This document shows positions 37,365-46,415 of a stretch of DNA of 64,000 nt, piece after piece. Both the position numbers and the translations under genes were made by a program. Source of the stretch: DASZFV01 sp036494575 (lineage in GTDB: Bacteria > Myxococcota_A > Polyangia > Fen-1088); the NCBI GenBank assembly GCA_036494575.1, contig DASXOE010000018.1, forward strand, positions 44,365-108,364, in the 5' to 3' direction. Numbering within the stretch: the first letter of the stretch is position 1; every line of letters begins with the position of its first letter. The notes below the pieces were generated by a model. It was not told where the DNA came from. It saw nothing but the letters and a program-made list of their open reading frames with translations, and did no database searches.

Positions 37365-39452
37365 ATGCATGCTAGGCTTCGGGGTTTCCCGATGCCTCCC
37401 GCCCCAGCCCCGACGAACCGCGGGCGCGGTCACCTCGGCCGCGGAGCGCTGTTCTCACTGCTCTTCCACGCCGCCGCGTTGGTGCCGATCGGCGTGCTCG
37501 CGTTCGTGTGGGCCGCCCGCGAGGAGGCACAGCGGGCCGAGGAGGTCGACGTCGGGTTCGAGAGCGTCCCCGAGGAGCAGCTGCCTGCGGGACTGCCGCC
37601 CCTCGAGCCGCCCAATCAGGACCAGAACGTCCTGGAGAAGCTGAAGCCGGACGCGAAGAAGCCGCCCAAGAAGAAGCCCGAGAAGACGGCGCTCGCGAAG
37701 GAGGACGCTCCGAAGCCGAAGCCCGAGCCCGAGATCGTCGTGCCGCCGATGCCGCCCATGCCGGCGCCGTCGCGGCCGCCGCCGCCCGAGCGGCACGACA
37801 ACATGAAGATGGTCGACGTCGAGAACGACAAGGACGTTCCGCCGCCGCCGGACGCCAAGTTCCTCGCCGAGAAGAACAACCGCGTCGCCGAGGAGACGCG
37901 CGCCAAGCAGACGAACCTCGAGAAGAACAGCAAGGGAGAGGACGTGCCCTCGTCGTCCCCGTCCGACGTGCAGGACGACAAGGTGGGCGGCCAGAAAGAG
38001 CAGATTCGCCAGCTCGCCGACGAGAAGTCGGCCTTCGGCAAGGCGGCGCCGTCGGTGACGCCGCACGAGAAGCCGGAGCTCGCGTCGGCGGACGATCAGC
38101 GCGAAAAGTCGCTGCTCACGCTGCGCGACCCGGCGCCGCGCACGCACGAGATCACGCCCGAGACCGCCGATCCTTCGCTGCCGCACGCGGCCGACGGCGA
38201 CCTGCGCGAGCGCCGGCCCACGACGCGCGGCGCGCCGAGCCGCGCCGACAAGGCCAACGGCAAGCGCGTCAAGCTCGCCATCACGGGCAGCGACTACGAG
38301 TACCTCTTCGGCGCCGACGCCGAGGCGGACCGCCGTCTCGCCAAGAAGCTGAAGTCCACGCACGCAGGCAAGTTCCGCGAGCGCCAGGCGCGCGTCCAGT
38401 CGTCGCTCGAAAACTTCATCCCCGAGGTCCGGCCGGGCAATCAGACGGCGCTCAACACGCGCGCCGCGCCGTTCGCGGCCTTCGTGGCGCGCATGCACCG
38501 GAGCATCCACCTTTTGTGGGGGTTCGGCGCCCTCGAGGACTGGGACGAGCTCGGCTCGTCGAGCCCGCTCAACAACCCGAACCTCCTGACGACGCTCGAG
38601 ATGGTGCTCAACGCCGACGGTACCGTCGACAAGGTCACGATCGTGCGCGCCTCCGGCTATCTGCCGTACGACACCGCCGCCATCGACACGGCCTTCTCGG
38701 CCGGACCCTATCCGGACCCGCCGCGCGACATCCGGTCGGCCAACGGCAAGATCTACATCCACTGGCGCTTTTATCGAGACGGACGGCAGTGCGCGACCTC
38801 TGGCGTCGACTACTTCATCTTGAACAACCCGCCTTCGGACGCCGACAAGGCCACCGTCGGAGGCGCCGAGAGCGCCGCGAACCCGCTCCAAGCGGGCGCG
38901 CCCGTTCGCGAAGGACCGCGGCACCTTCGACGCGACGTCGGCGACGACCCGAACCATCGCGCCAAGCTGCACGCCCTCGACGAGGAGATCGCGCGCGCCG
39001 AGAACCACTCGGGGGGAGCCTCTGAGGAAGAGGCCGCGGCGCCGCCCGCGCGCGCCGCCGCGTCCCCTCCCGTCGCCGAGACGCGCGAGCCGGAGGCGCG
39101 CGCCACCGCCGGGAGGTTCTTCGCGGCGCTCGCCGCCGGCGACGCCTCGGCCATGGCGGGCCTGGCCGAGATCCCGTTTCGCACGACGGGCGGCAGCACG
39201 GTGAAGACCCGTGGCGAGCTGCTTCCCATGCTCAAGGATCTGGCGACCGAGGTCGGACACAAGGGTTTGCGCGGCATGCAGGTTCTCACGGGCGCCGGCG
39301 TGCGCGCTGCGCTCGGCAAGCTTCCGCCCGGCCTCGACGACGGCTCGGGCCTCCTGTTCGCCGTGTCGTCGCTGCGCGACGGCGACGTCCTCATCGCGGC
39401 CCTCGCGAAGCGCGGCGTCTCCTACCGCGTCGTCGCGCTCGTCCGGCGCTGA
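37365..39452 (+). CDS. TonB-type energy transducer with C-terminal NTF2-like domain
   Basis: A 695-residue membrane protein. One helix (about 29-50) is followed by a long Pro/Lys/Glu-rich periplasmic spacer, typical of TonB, containing EKLKPDAKKPPKKKP and PEPEIVVPPMPPMP. A TonB C-terminal fold lies near 405-490 (TLEMVLNADGTVDKVTIVRA, YLPYDTAAIDTAF). Beyond this TonB-typical end is another 200 residues: a disordered stretch and an alpha-beta module (about 578-695, ATAGRFFAALAAGDASAMAG) that looks NTF2/SnoaL-like. ExbB and ExbD partners are not adjacent. The start could also be ATG 37392, and a duplicated ATGACCTGACG precedes it. Confidence 0.82.
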   Translation: MHARLRGFPMPPAPAPTNRGRGHLGRGALFSLLFHAAALVPIGVLAFVWAAREEAQRAEEVDVGFESVPEEQLPAGLPPLEPPNQDQNVLEKLKPDAKKPPKKKPEKTALAKEDAPKPKPEPEIVVPPMPPMPAPSRPPPPERHDNMKMVDVENDKDVPPPPDAKFLAEKNNRVAEETRAKQTNLEKNSKGEDVPSSSPSDVQDDKVGGQKEQIRQLADEKSAFGKAAPSVTPHEKPELASADDQREKSLLTLRDPAPRTHEITPETADPSLPHAADGDLRERRPTTRGAPSRADKANGKRVKLAITGSDYEYLFGADAEADRRLAKKLKSTHAGKFRERQARVQSSLENFIPEVRPGNQTALNTRAAPFAAFVARMHRSIHLLWGFGALEDWDELGSSSPLNNPNLLTTLEMVLNADGTVDKVTIVRASGYLPYDTAAIDTAFSAGPYPDPPRDIRSANGKIYIHWRFYRDGRQCATSGVDYFILNNPPSDADKATVGGAESAANPLQAGAPVREGPRHLRRDVGDDPNHRAKLHALDEEIARAENHSGGASEEEAAAPPARAAASPPVAETREPEARATAGRFFAALAAGDASAMAGLAEIPFRTTGGSTVKTRGELLPMLKDLATEVGHKGLRGMQVLTGAGVRAALGKLPPGLDDGSGLLFAVSSLRDGDVLIAALAKRGVSYRVVALVRR

Positions 39453-39456
39453 GCGG

Positions 39457-40083
39457 TCAGCGCAATTCGTATTGCGCGACGTGGCGCAGGTTCAGGAAGT
39501 TCACGAGGAAGTGCGCGAGCACGGCGCCCGTGAGGTCGCCCGTCCAGGTGAACAGCAGGCCGAAGAGCAGGCCGGCGACGAACGAGGAGATCGTCCAGGG
39601 CAGGTGCCGCGCCTTGGGGCCGATGTGAAGCAGCGCAAACACCGCGCTCGACCCGAGGAGGCCGATGACTGGGAGCAGCGCGCCCCGGAAGAACATCTCC
39701 TCGCCCACCGACGATGCCACGGCCAGCACGACGATCTCGACGTCGGACAGCGGATTGAGGAGACCGCGGAACTCGCGGTGCAAGGCGCGCGCCCAATCGA
39801 AGCGGTAGAGCGCCAGACGGGACACGAAGACGATGCCGAGCCCGAGCAGGATCCCGGTGGCGATGCCCGCGAAGACGAGCGGCTCGGCGCGTCCGGGGAG
39901 CTGCCAGACGTTCGGCTGGCCGCGCAGCCCGCCCCAGGTGAGCGCGGCCGCGCCGAGCGCGAGGTACAGCACCATGACGAGGACGGGGCGCGACCAGCTG
40001 GAGCCGAGGGACCTCACGCGATCTCGCGAGTCTACGCCAGCGGTTTCTCGATTTCGGCAGCCTTTTTGTGCACACCGCATCAT
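39457..40083 (-). CDS. CPBP-family intramembrane metalloprotease
   Basis: A CAAX-protease/bacteriocin-processing family membrane protein with about five helices. The family motif EExxxR appears as SSVGEEMFFRGALLP; FALLHIG and the final AHFLVNF supply the other metal-ligand residues. Substrate is unknown; relatives process prenylated or small peptide substrates. ATG 40083 gives 208 residues, but it lies next to the AT-rich presumptive promoter, and GTG 40017 (186 residues, VRSLGSSWSRPVLVM) starts nearer the first helix. It converges with the TonB-like gene, four bases between stops, and is divergent from the Mx metallopeptidase. Confidence 0.87.
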   Translation of the reverse strand: MMRCAQKGCRNRETAGVDSRDRVRSLGSSWSRPVLVMVLYLALGAAALTWGGLRGQPNVWQLPGRAEPLVFAGIATGILLGLGIVFVSRLALYRFDWARALHREFRGLLNPLSDVEIVVLAVASSVGEEMFFRGALLPVIGLLGSSAVFALLHIGPKARHLPWTISSFVAGLLFGLLFTWTGDLTGAVLAHFLVNFLNLRHVAQYELR

Positions 40084-40170
40084 CGTGATATATTGCTGTA
40101 ATTATTAGATTATTTTTGGTTCTGGTTTTCGCGCGCCCGGCGTTCTGGGCCATGGTAAACGTTCCGTCCG
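40084..40170. promoter_or_regulatory. AT-rich divergent promoter region
   Basis: Between the CPBP protease and the Mx metallopeptidase, about 40 bases (40084-40130) are strikingly AT-rich in this GC-rich window (GATATATTGCTGTAATTA, GATTATTTTTGG). Candidate -10 elements can be drawn on either strand, but no spacing is ideal. It is the only such AT island here and probably serves both divergent genes. Confidence 0.45.
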
Positions 40171-41274
40171 ATGGCCGTGGCAGCCCTTCGCGGGAGACGG
40201 AATGCTACGCGCAGCGGCGCGTTGCTGCCGACGACCGTCGTCCGCGAGGTGGGCCTGCAGAAGCTCCTCGCGACGCGCATCTGCGACCTGTCGCTACGCC
40301 CCGAGGGCACGCTGGCCGAATGTGTCGAGCAGGTCATCAGCGAGCTGCGCGCGAAAGGCGTGACCTTCGTTCCCCAGTACTACCTCGGTGACGAGGACTT
40401 TTGGACGGCCGACCGCGCCGTCAGCGTCAACGTCCCGTGGTACCTCGCGAACCCGACGCTGTGGCGGCTGGTCAACGACCACCTCTTCGAGTACACACGC
40501 GAGGAGGTCCTCATGTATCTTCGCCACGAGGCGGGCCACGCGCTCAACTACGCCTTCGAGCTGTGGCGCCGGCGCGACTGGACGCAGACCTTCGGCGACT
40601 TCCGCCGGCCGTACCGCGATGTCTACAACCCGAACCCGTGGAGCCGCGACTACGTGCGGTACCTCCACCGCGCGGGCATGTACCACTACGCGCAGAAGCA
40701 CCCCGACGAGGACTGGGCCGAGACCTTCGCCGTCTGGCTCGATCCGACGCAGCACTGGCGGCGGCGCTACCGCGACTGGCAGGTGGCCTTTGCCAAGCTC
40801 GAGTACGTCGATCGCGTCGTGGCCATCGAGCGCTCGTGCAAGGGCAACCCCGCGAACGTCCGCCTGGGCATGCGCGTGCCTTACACGGACATCAAGGAAA
40901 CCGTCGCCGAATACTTCGACATCCGCGACGTCGTCGACGAGGACCTGCTCGAGTACCGTCGCGATCTCCTCGAAATCTTCCCGCGGCGGCCGCCGCGCTC
41001 GCGTGCGCCGAGCGCCCGCCACGGCGCGCGCACGACGAACGCGCAGTCAGCCGCGCGTTTCATCCAGCAGCATCAGAACGTCCTCACCGATCGCATCAAC
41101 CGCTGGATCGGCAACTCGGATCGGCGCGTGATCTTGCGCTTCTTGCGCCAGCTCCAGGCCCTCTGCACCGCCGAGCACATGGTCGTGCCCGACAGCCGCC
41201 GCACCGAGAAGCTGGTCGAAATGACGGTCGTCGCGACCTGGCACGTCGTCGACGGCATCCACCGACTCAGCTAA
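40171..41274 (+). CDS. putative zinc metallopeptidase (Peptidase_Mx type)
   Basis: A 367-residue cytosolic-looking protein with the zincin motif HEAGHALNYAFE (H119, E120, H123) and a candidate third ligand in the downstream DEDWAETFAVWL, the layout of the Mx-type putative zinc peptidases. It has no signal peptide or membrane helix. The remainder contains many Trp/Tyr/Arg residues (WYLANPTLWRLVNDHLFEYT, RYLHRAGMYHYAQKHP) and a C-terminal helical part after a proline-rich break near 280. The substrate is unknown. It lies immediately before the repeat copy C and the tRNA-Leu. Confidence 0.87.
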   Translation: MAVAALRGRRNATRSGALLPTTVVREVGLQKLLATRICDLSLRPEGTLAECVEQVISELRAKGVTFVPQYYLGDEDFWTADRAVSVNVPWYLANPTLWRLVNDHLFEYTREEVLMYLRHEAGHALNYAFELWRRRDWTQTFGDFRRPYRDVYNPNPWSRDYVRYLHRAGMYHYAQKHPDEDWAETFAVWLDPTQHWRRRYRDWQVAFAKLEYVDRVVAIERSCKGNPANVRLGMRVPYTDIKETVAEYFDIRDVVDEDLLEYRRDLLEIFPRRPPRSRAPSARHGARTTNAQSAARFIQQHQNVLTDRINRWIGNSDRRVILRFLRQLQALCTAEHMVVPDSRRTEKLVEMTVVATWHVVDGIHRLS

Positions 41275-41290
41275 CAGCGAATCGAGCTCA

Positions 41291-41341
41291 GGCCGGCTTC
41301 GCCGGCCGAAGCGAGCGCCGGGGGTGCGGGACCCTCTCAGG
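41291..41341 (+). repeat. double-hairpin intergenic repeat, copy C
   Basis: First hairpin: GGCCGGC (41291-41297), TTC, GCCGGCC (41301-41307). The conserved block AAGCGAGCGCCGGGGGTGCG and the second stem GGGGGT/ACCCTC follow, ending CTCAGG. The last 33 bases match copy A at every position, although the first stem differs completely. It lies 17 bases after the metallopeptidase stop and about 17 bases before the tRNA -35 element. Confidence 0.8.
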
Positions 41342-41357
41342 GCCGCGGGTACGACGA

Positions 41358-41386
41358 TTGACACGCGCCGCGGGTCCGTCTATATC
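41358..41386 (+). promoter_or_regulatory. tRNA-Leu promoter
   Basis: A perfect TTGACA (41358-41363), a 17-base spacer and TATATC (41381-41386). Predicted initiation about seven bases on (near 41393) is just upstream of the mature tRNA 5' end at 41400, as expected for a tRNA gene. Confidence 0.7.
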
Positions 41387-41399
41387 AACCCGGCTTTCT

Positions 41400-41485
41400 G
41401 CGAGGATGGCGGAACTGGTAGACGCACCAGCTTGAGGTGCTGGCGGTTAACAGCCATCGGGGTTCAAGTCCCCGTCCTCGCACCA
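41400..41485 (+). tRNA. tRNA-Leu (anticodon GAG)
   Basis: An 86-nucleotide class II tRNA. The acceptor stem pairs GCGAGGA with TCCTCGC; the anticodon stem CCAGC/GCTGG encloses loop TTGAGGT, giving anticodon GAG, which reads CUC/CUU. A long variable arm and the T-loop GGTTCAAGTCC are typical of tRNA-Leu, and CCA is encoded (41483-41485). The stop of the converging cytochrome gene begins two bases later. Confidence 0.96.
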
Positions 41486-41486
41486 T

Positions 41487-42503
41487 TCAATCACCAAACC
41501 GGGCCTTCGCGCTCGGCACCAGCTCTCGGTCGGGGACCTGGTGCCGGGCGGGCGGAATGGCCTTGAGGTAGGCGACGAGCCCGTTCATGTCCTCCTCGGC
41601 GATGCCCGAGTAGTGCGGCACCATGATGGACATGGGCGGCGCCATGGGCTTGCCATCGAGGCGCTTGCCGTTGCGGAGCGCTTGCTTGATCTGGTCGGCG
41701 TGGTACTTGCCGAGGCCGGTCTCGACGTCGGGCGTGAGGTTGCGGGCCCAGACCTTGCCGAACGAAGGATCTTCCATGGGGCCGTCGCTGCCCGCGAGGT
41801 ACTGAGGATCGTCGCGCTTGCGCGGCCCCTTCTTCGTGAGCGAGTGGCACTCCGAACAGGCTCCGATCGTCGCGACGTACGCGCCGGCCTGCACGGCGTC
41901 CTTCTTGTCGGGCGGGGGCACGTCGTGCGCCGGCGGGTGCAGCTGCACGCCGATCTTCGTGAAGAGGACGCGCGCCATCAGGCCGAGTCGGTTCGGCGCC
42001 CGCGGCTTCGGCTGCTTGAACGGCGGCACGCTACGCAGGTACGCCACGACCGAACGCACGTCCTCGTCGGACATGAACTGGTACGCGCCGAACGGCATGA
42101 ACGGCAGCAGGAAATGGCCGTCGCGCGAGATGCCGTCGCGGATGGCGCGCATGAGCTCATCGTCGCTCCACGCGCCCACGCCCGTCTCGATGTCGGGCGT
42201 GATGTTCGGGATCCAGATGCCCTCGGACATGCCGCCCGCGACGAAGGTGTTGCCGCCGCCCAGGAAGCCGTCGGTGCGTTCGGGCTCGCTCGCGATGCTG
42301 CCGTTTTCGCGCGTCGTGTGGCACGCGCCACAGGCGCACACCTGGTTGACGAGGTACCCGCCCCGGATGAGCCGCTCGGGCGTCGCCTCGACCTTTTCGG
42401 GGCCGACGGCGCGGACGTACTTGCCGCCGCAGCTCGCCGCGGCGAGCGCGGCCAGCCCGAGGATGCGGCACCACGGACCGACGAGTCTCTTCATGCGCCG
42501 CAC
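41487..42503 (-). CDS. dihaem cytochrome c, exported
   Basis: A 338-residue protein with two CxxCH haem sites: CGACH (C58-H62) and CSECH near residue 220. Each half has a downstream methionine ligand candidate (LLPFMPFGAYQFMSDEDV; MAPPMSIMVPHYSG). Repeated segments WIPNITPDIETGVG and WARNLTPDVETGLG show an internal duplication, as in dihaem cytochromes associated with membrane dehydrogenases. The N-terminus is a signal peptide with a cysteine at 25 (AAASCGGK) that may be a weak lipobox. It is likely a periplasmic electron carrier. ATG 42503 or 42494 may be the start. Confidence 0.9.
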   Translation of the reverse strand: MRRMKRLVGPWCRILGLAALAAASCGGKYVRAVGPEKVEATPERLIRGGYLVNQVCACGACHTTRENGSIASEPERTDGFLGGGNTFVAGGMSEGIWIPNITPDIETGVGAWSDDELMRAIRDGISRDGHFLLPFMPFGAYQFMSDEDVRSVVAYLRSVPPFKQPKPRAPNRLGLMARVLFTKIGVQLHPPAHDVPPPDKKDAVQAGAYVATIGACSECHSLTKKGPRKRDDPQYLAGSDGPMEDPSFGKVWARNLTPDVETGLGKYHADQIKQALRNGKRLDGKPMAPPMSIMVPHYSGIAEEDMNGLVAYLKAIPPARHQVPDRELVPSAKARFGD

Positions 42504-42539
42504 AGTAGGCGCTTTTGCAGGCGTTCGGCAAACGCGCGG

Positions 42540-43454
42540 CTAGGGGAGGATCGCGACGAGCTCGACGTCGAACACGACCGGCCCCAGCGGGGGACCGAAG
42601 GGCACGGCTTCCTCGCCGGGCCGGGCCTCGCCGAAGGCGAGGTTGCCGGGCAGCCACAGCCGCCACTTATCTCCCTCGACCATGTGCAACATCGCCTCGC
42701 GCCAACCGGCGGGCAGGCGCCGCAGCGCCACCGGTACGACGTCCGCCGTCGCGAGTGAGCACTCGAACATGCGCCCGTTCGGCGTCCAAGCCGCGTAGAC
42801 GACCTTGGCGTGGCCGTGCTCCGTGGGGTGGGCCTTGCCGGTGCCCTTCTCGAGCACGAGGTAGACGAGCCCGGACTTCGTGGTCTTGGCGCCCTTGGGC
42901 GCGACCTGGAGATCGGGGGGGACGGGCGGGGCCGGCGTGGCGTGCACGAGCTCGAGGTCGTAGGTCACGTCGCCCTTGGGCGCGTTCGTGTAGCTCACGC
43001 GTTCGCCATAGGCCAGCGCGGAGGGCACCCAGAGGCGGCGCCGGTCGCCCGCGACCATGAGCATGAGCTCCTTTGCGATGCCGGGGACGAGCTCCCTGAC
43101 CTCGTAGCGCCCCGGCTCGGCGTCGGTCGGCGTGCCCTCGAACTGGTTGCCGTTGCGCTCCCAGCCCGCGTAGCGCAGGTCGACGTACGTCGTCAGCGCG
43201 GGGTGGACGGTGCCCTTGCCGCGCGCGAGGATCTTGCGCACGACGCCATTCGCCTCGCGTTCCGCGTCGGCTGGAGGCCGCGAGACGTCGGCCGGAGCGG
43301 GCGTGGCCCAGGGGGCGCTGTTCATCGACGGCGTGAGCTCGACGGGCGTGGCCGTCTTGGGAAGACTCGACGGGCGCACGGCCCCCGTGCGGCCGCAGGC
43401 CGCCAGCGAGAGCGCGACGAGCAGCGAGCCCGAGACGCGGGGGAGCGCGGGCAT
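42540..43454 (-). CDS. tandem FKBP-type peptidyl-prolyl isomerase, lipoprotein
   Basis: A 304-residue lipoprotein with two FKBP-like domains. The lipobox is LAAC (C20). Domain 1 spans about 70-165 (VPGIAKELMLMVAGDRRRLWVPSALAYGE) and domain 2 about 190-304 (AGWREAMLHMVEGDKWRLWLPGNLAFGEARPG). The catalytic-site aromatics are only partly conserved (the family Trp/Tyr/Phe pattern is kept in the second domain as WRLWLP), so one copy may be non-enzymatic. It probably assists folding of periplasmic or outer-membrane proteins. It is followed by the cytochrome gene on the same strand. Confidence 0.9.
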   Translation of the reverse strand: MPALPRVSGSLLVALSLAACGRTGAVRPSSLPKTATPVELTPSMNSAPWATPAPADVSRPPADAEREANGVVRKILARGKGTVHPALTTYVDLRYAGWERNGNQFEGTPTDAEPGRYEVRELVPGIAKELMLMVAGDRRRLWVPSALAYGERVSYTNAPKGDVTYDLELVHATPAPPVPPDLQVAPKGAKTTKSGLVYLVLEKGTGKAHPTEHGHAKVVYAAWTPNGRMFECSLATADVVPVALRRLPAGWREAMLHMVEGDKWRLWLPGNLAFGEARPGEEAVPFGPPLGPVVFDVELVAILP

Positions 43455-43482
43455 GGCGCGAGTTCCTCGGCCCGGCGGCCGC

Positions 43483-43776
43483 TCAGCCCGCGCGCGTGCG
43501 GTTCTTCGCGCGGCGCGCGTCGGCGCCGCTGCGCGCTTCGGCCGTCTCGACCTTGCGGTCAGCGATGAAGCTCGTGACGACGTCCTTCACGTTCTCGTTG
43601 AACCGGACGTTCCCGTGGGCGATCTCGCGCAAGGCCGTGACGGCGGCCTTGTTGTGGCTCAGGACGCGGGGGGAGGCGCCGTGCGCCAGCTGGCGCGCGC
43701 GCTCGGCCGCCAGCACGATGAGCGCGAAGCGGTTGGTCACCTTCTCGAGGCAGTCTTCTACGGTGATGCGGGCCAC
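43483..43776 (-). CDS. rpoZ: RNA polymerase omega subunit
   Basis: A 97-residue omega subunit that stabilises the beta-prime fold of RNA polymerase. The conserved N-terminus ITVEDCLEKVTNRFALIVLAAERARQL is unmistakable, followed by NKAAVTALREIAHGNV. The start is a GTG at 43776 with a strong AAGGAG five bases upstream; without it the gene is easily misread in a longer antisense-like frame. It has a basic C-terminal tail (RSGADARRAKNRTRAG). The upstream 115 bases contain a hairpin. Confidence 0.92.
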   Translation of the reverse strand: MARITVEDCLEKVTNRFALIVLAAERARQLAHGASPRVLSHNKAAVTALREIAHGNVRFNENVKDVVTSFIADRKVETAEARSGADARRAKNRTRAG

Positions 43777-43801
43777 TGGCACTCCTTGTGAGGGTCGGCG
43801 G

Positions 43802-43822
43802 TCTCCGGCCGGGGGCCGGAGA
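43802..43822 (-). terminator. strong hairpin between the DEAD-box gene and rpoZ
   Basis: Nine perfect base pairs TCTCCGGCC/GGCCGGAGA around GGG. In the direction of the minus-strand genes it lies 70 bases after the helicase stop and 26 before rpoZ. It lacks a U-tract, so it may be a Rho-independent-like pause, an mRNA-end stabiliser or a 5' leader element of rpoZ. Confidence 0.4.
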
Positions 43823-43891
43823 ACCCTAGGGCTAAACCACAAGCCGCCCGGGAGCAAGGAAGATGTTGGCGGCTGGTGGGGAAAGGCGGCG

Positions 43892-45154
<1,263 letters not shown>

Positions 45155-45425
45155 GATGCGAACGAATGTCCTTTGCAGCTCCGCCCTCGCGCGGCGCGCG
45201 GGGGCGGTGGGTTGTCGGTTTGGGTTGTTTCGGTGGCTGTCCGTGAAACCAATCGAGACAGCAGCGCCGCCCACCGGTCCCTGAGGCAATCCGCGAAGGG
45301 TCGCGGAAGCAGGACAAAACGTTCCGAAGTGAGGACAGGGTGCGGGACGAACGCCCCGAAGTCAAGAACGGGCCCAGGTCGCCGCGCGTCATTCGGGCCG
45401 TTGGCCGGACCCGTTCGGGGCGGCC
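45155..45425 (-). promoter_or_regulatory. leader of the DEAD-box helicase gene
   Basis: A 271-base gap between two minus-strand genes with no convincing ORF. Near its helicase end there is a GC-rich imperfect inverted repeat (CGCCCCCGCGCG with CCGCGCGAGGGCG, about 45180-45204) just before the AAGGA box. A long structured leader would suit autoregulation or cold-responsive translation, but no promoter is certain. Confidence 0.3.
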
Positions 45426-46223
45426 TCACGCCGCGATGGGCGTCGCGGCCCTCGCGGGCAGTTGCAGCACGAGCACGGTCGCGTCGTCTCGCGAGGGCGC
45501 GCCGTCGAGCAACAACATCTCGCAGAGATCCAGCGTCACACGCGGCGCGTGCTCGAGGAGAAGCGCGAACGCCGCCTCGCCGAGCGGATCGTCGGCGCTC
45601 GAGAGCGGGTCGGTGATGCCGTCCGTGACGAGCACGAGGGCGTCCTCGGGCTCGAGCCGTACCTTGATCTCCTCGTAGCGCTCGCCGGGCACGAGGCCGA
45701 GCGGCACGCCCGTGGCGCGTTCGATGGCGTGGACACGCCCCGAGGAGCGGCGCACGAACGGCCCGAGGTGTCCCGCGCAGGCGATCTCGACGAGCCCGGT
45801 CTGGACGTCGACACGCACGGCGACGGCCGTCACGAAGCGATCGTCGAACCCTTCGTCGAACCCTTCGTCGAGCCCTTCGTCGAACCCTTCGTCCACGAGC
45901 GCCTCGTTCAGCGCGGCGAGCACGCGGCCGGGCGACTCGCCGCGCGCGAGGCTGTGGTGCAGGAAAGGCCGGATGCGCGCCGCCACCTTCGCGGCCGCGG
46001 CGCCGTTGCCGCACACGTCGGCGACGACCGTCGAGACGGTGCGCGAGGCGTGCTCGAACACCTCGAAGAAGTCGCCGCCATCGCCGAAGCGTGCCGACTG
46101 TTTCGAGGCGACGCGCAGCTCGGAGCCGAGCGGGAAATCGATGGCGCGCCCGTCCGCGACGGCGGGCAGCTCGCGGGTCGGTGTTGCGAAGGAAGCAAAG
46201 TCGAGGAAGTTCATGGTGCTCAT
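45426..46223 (-). CDS. SpoIIE/PP2C-type protein serine phosphatase
   Basis: A 265-residue phosphatase-domain protein. The metal-binding Asp motifs are FGDGGDFFEV, VADVCGNG, LVLVTDGITDPL and the terminal SRDDATVLVLQL, so Mn2+/Mg2+-dependent dephosphorylation of Ser/Thr is expected, commonly on anti-anti-sigma-type partners or the products of Hanks kinases. A tandem DEG(F/L) tract interrupts the fold near residues 110-130. No sensor domain is attached. It is divergent from the RluA gene and precedes the helicase. Confidence 0.88.
   Translation of the reverse strand: MSTMNFLDFASFATPTRELPAVADGRAIDFPLGSELRVASKQSARFGDGGDFFEVFEHASRTVSTVVADVCGNGAAAAKVAARIRPFLHHSLARGESPGRVLAALNEALVDEGFDEGLDEGFDEGFDDRFVTAVAVRVDVQTGLVEIACAGHLGPFVRRSSGRVHAIERATGVPLGLVPGERYEEIKVRLEPEDALVLVTDGITDPLSSADDPLGEAAFALLLEHAPRVTLDLCEMLLLDGAPSRDDATVLVLQLPARAATPIAA
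45843..45890 (-). repeat. 12-bp tandem repeat encoding DEGF/DEGL
   Basis: Four consecutive 12-base units (plus-strand form GTCGAACCCTTC) with one variant (GTCGAGCCCTTC). They give VDEGFDEGLDEGFDEGFDD inside the phosphatase domain, in a loop before an otherwise conserved strand. Length changes by replication slippage are likely. Confidence 0.9.
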
Positions 46224-46415
46224 AGGTCAGGCTCGGCGCGGTAGTATGCACGAAGCATTCCAAGATTGGGGCGGCGATTTCTTCGATGGTACGAGGGCGG
46301 GAGCCCCGGCTCCGACGGTGCGTGACGCACAACCCGTGTGGGACTGCACAGGTTGAGCAGGGCTGGCCCCTCGGCGACGTGGCTCGTCAGCGTCGTGCTA
46401 GGTTCGCGGCCTTCC

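Noticed and set aside
40171..41485. tRNA-Leu considered as an integration site for a mobile element
   Set aside because: No integrase, no 3' repeat of the tRNA end and ordinary genes on both sides.
46224..46415. Possible small gene in the gap between phosphatase and RluA genes
   Set aside because: Frames there are extensions of neighbours without start signal or biased codons.
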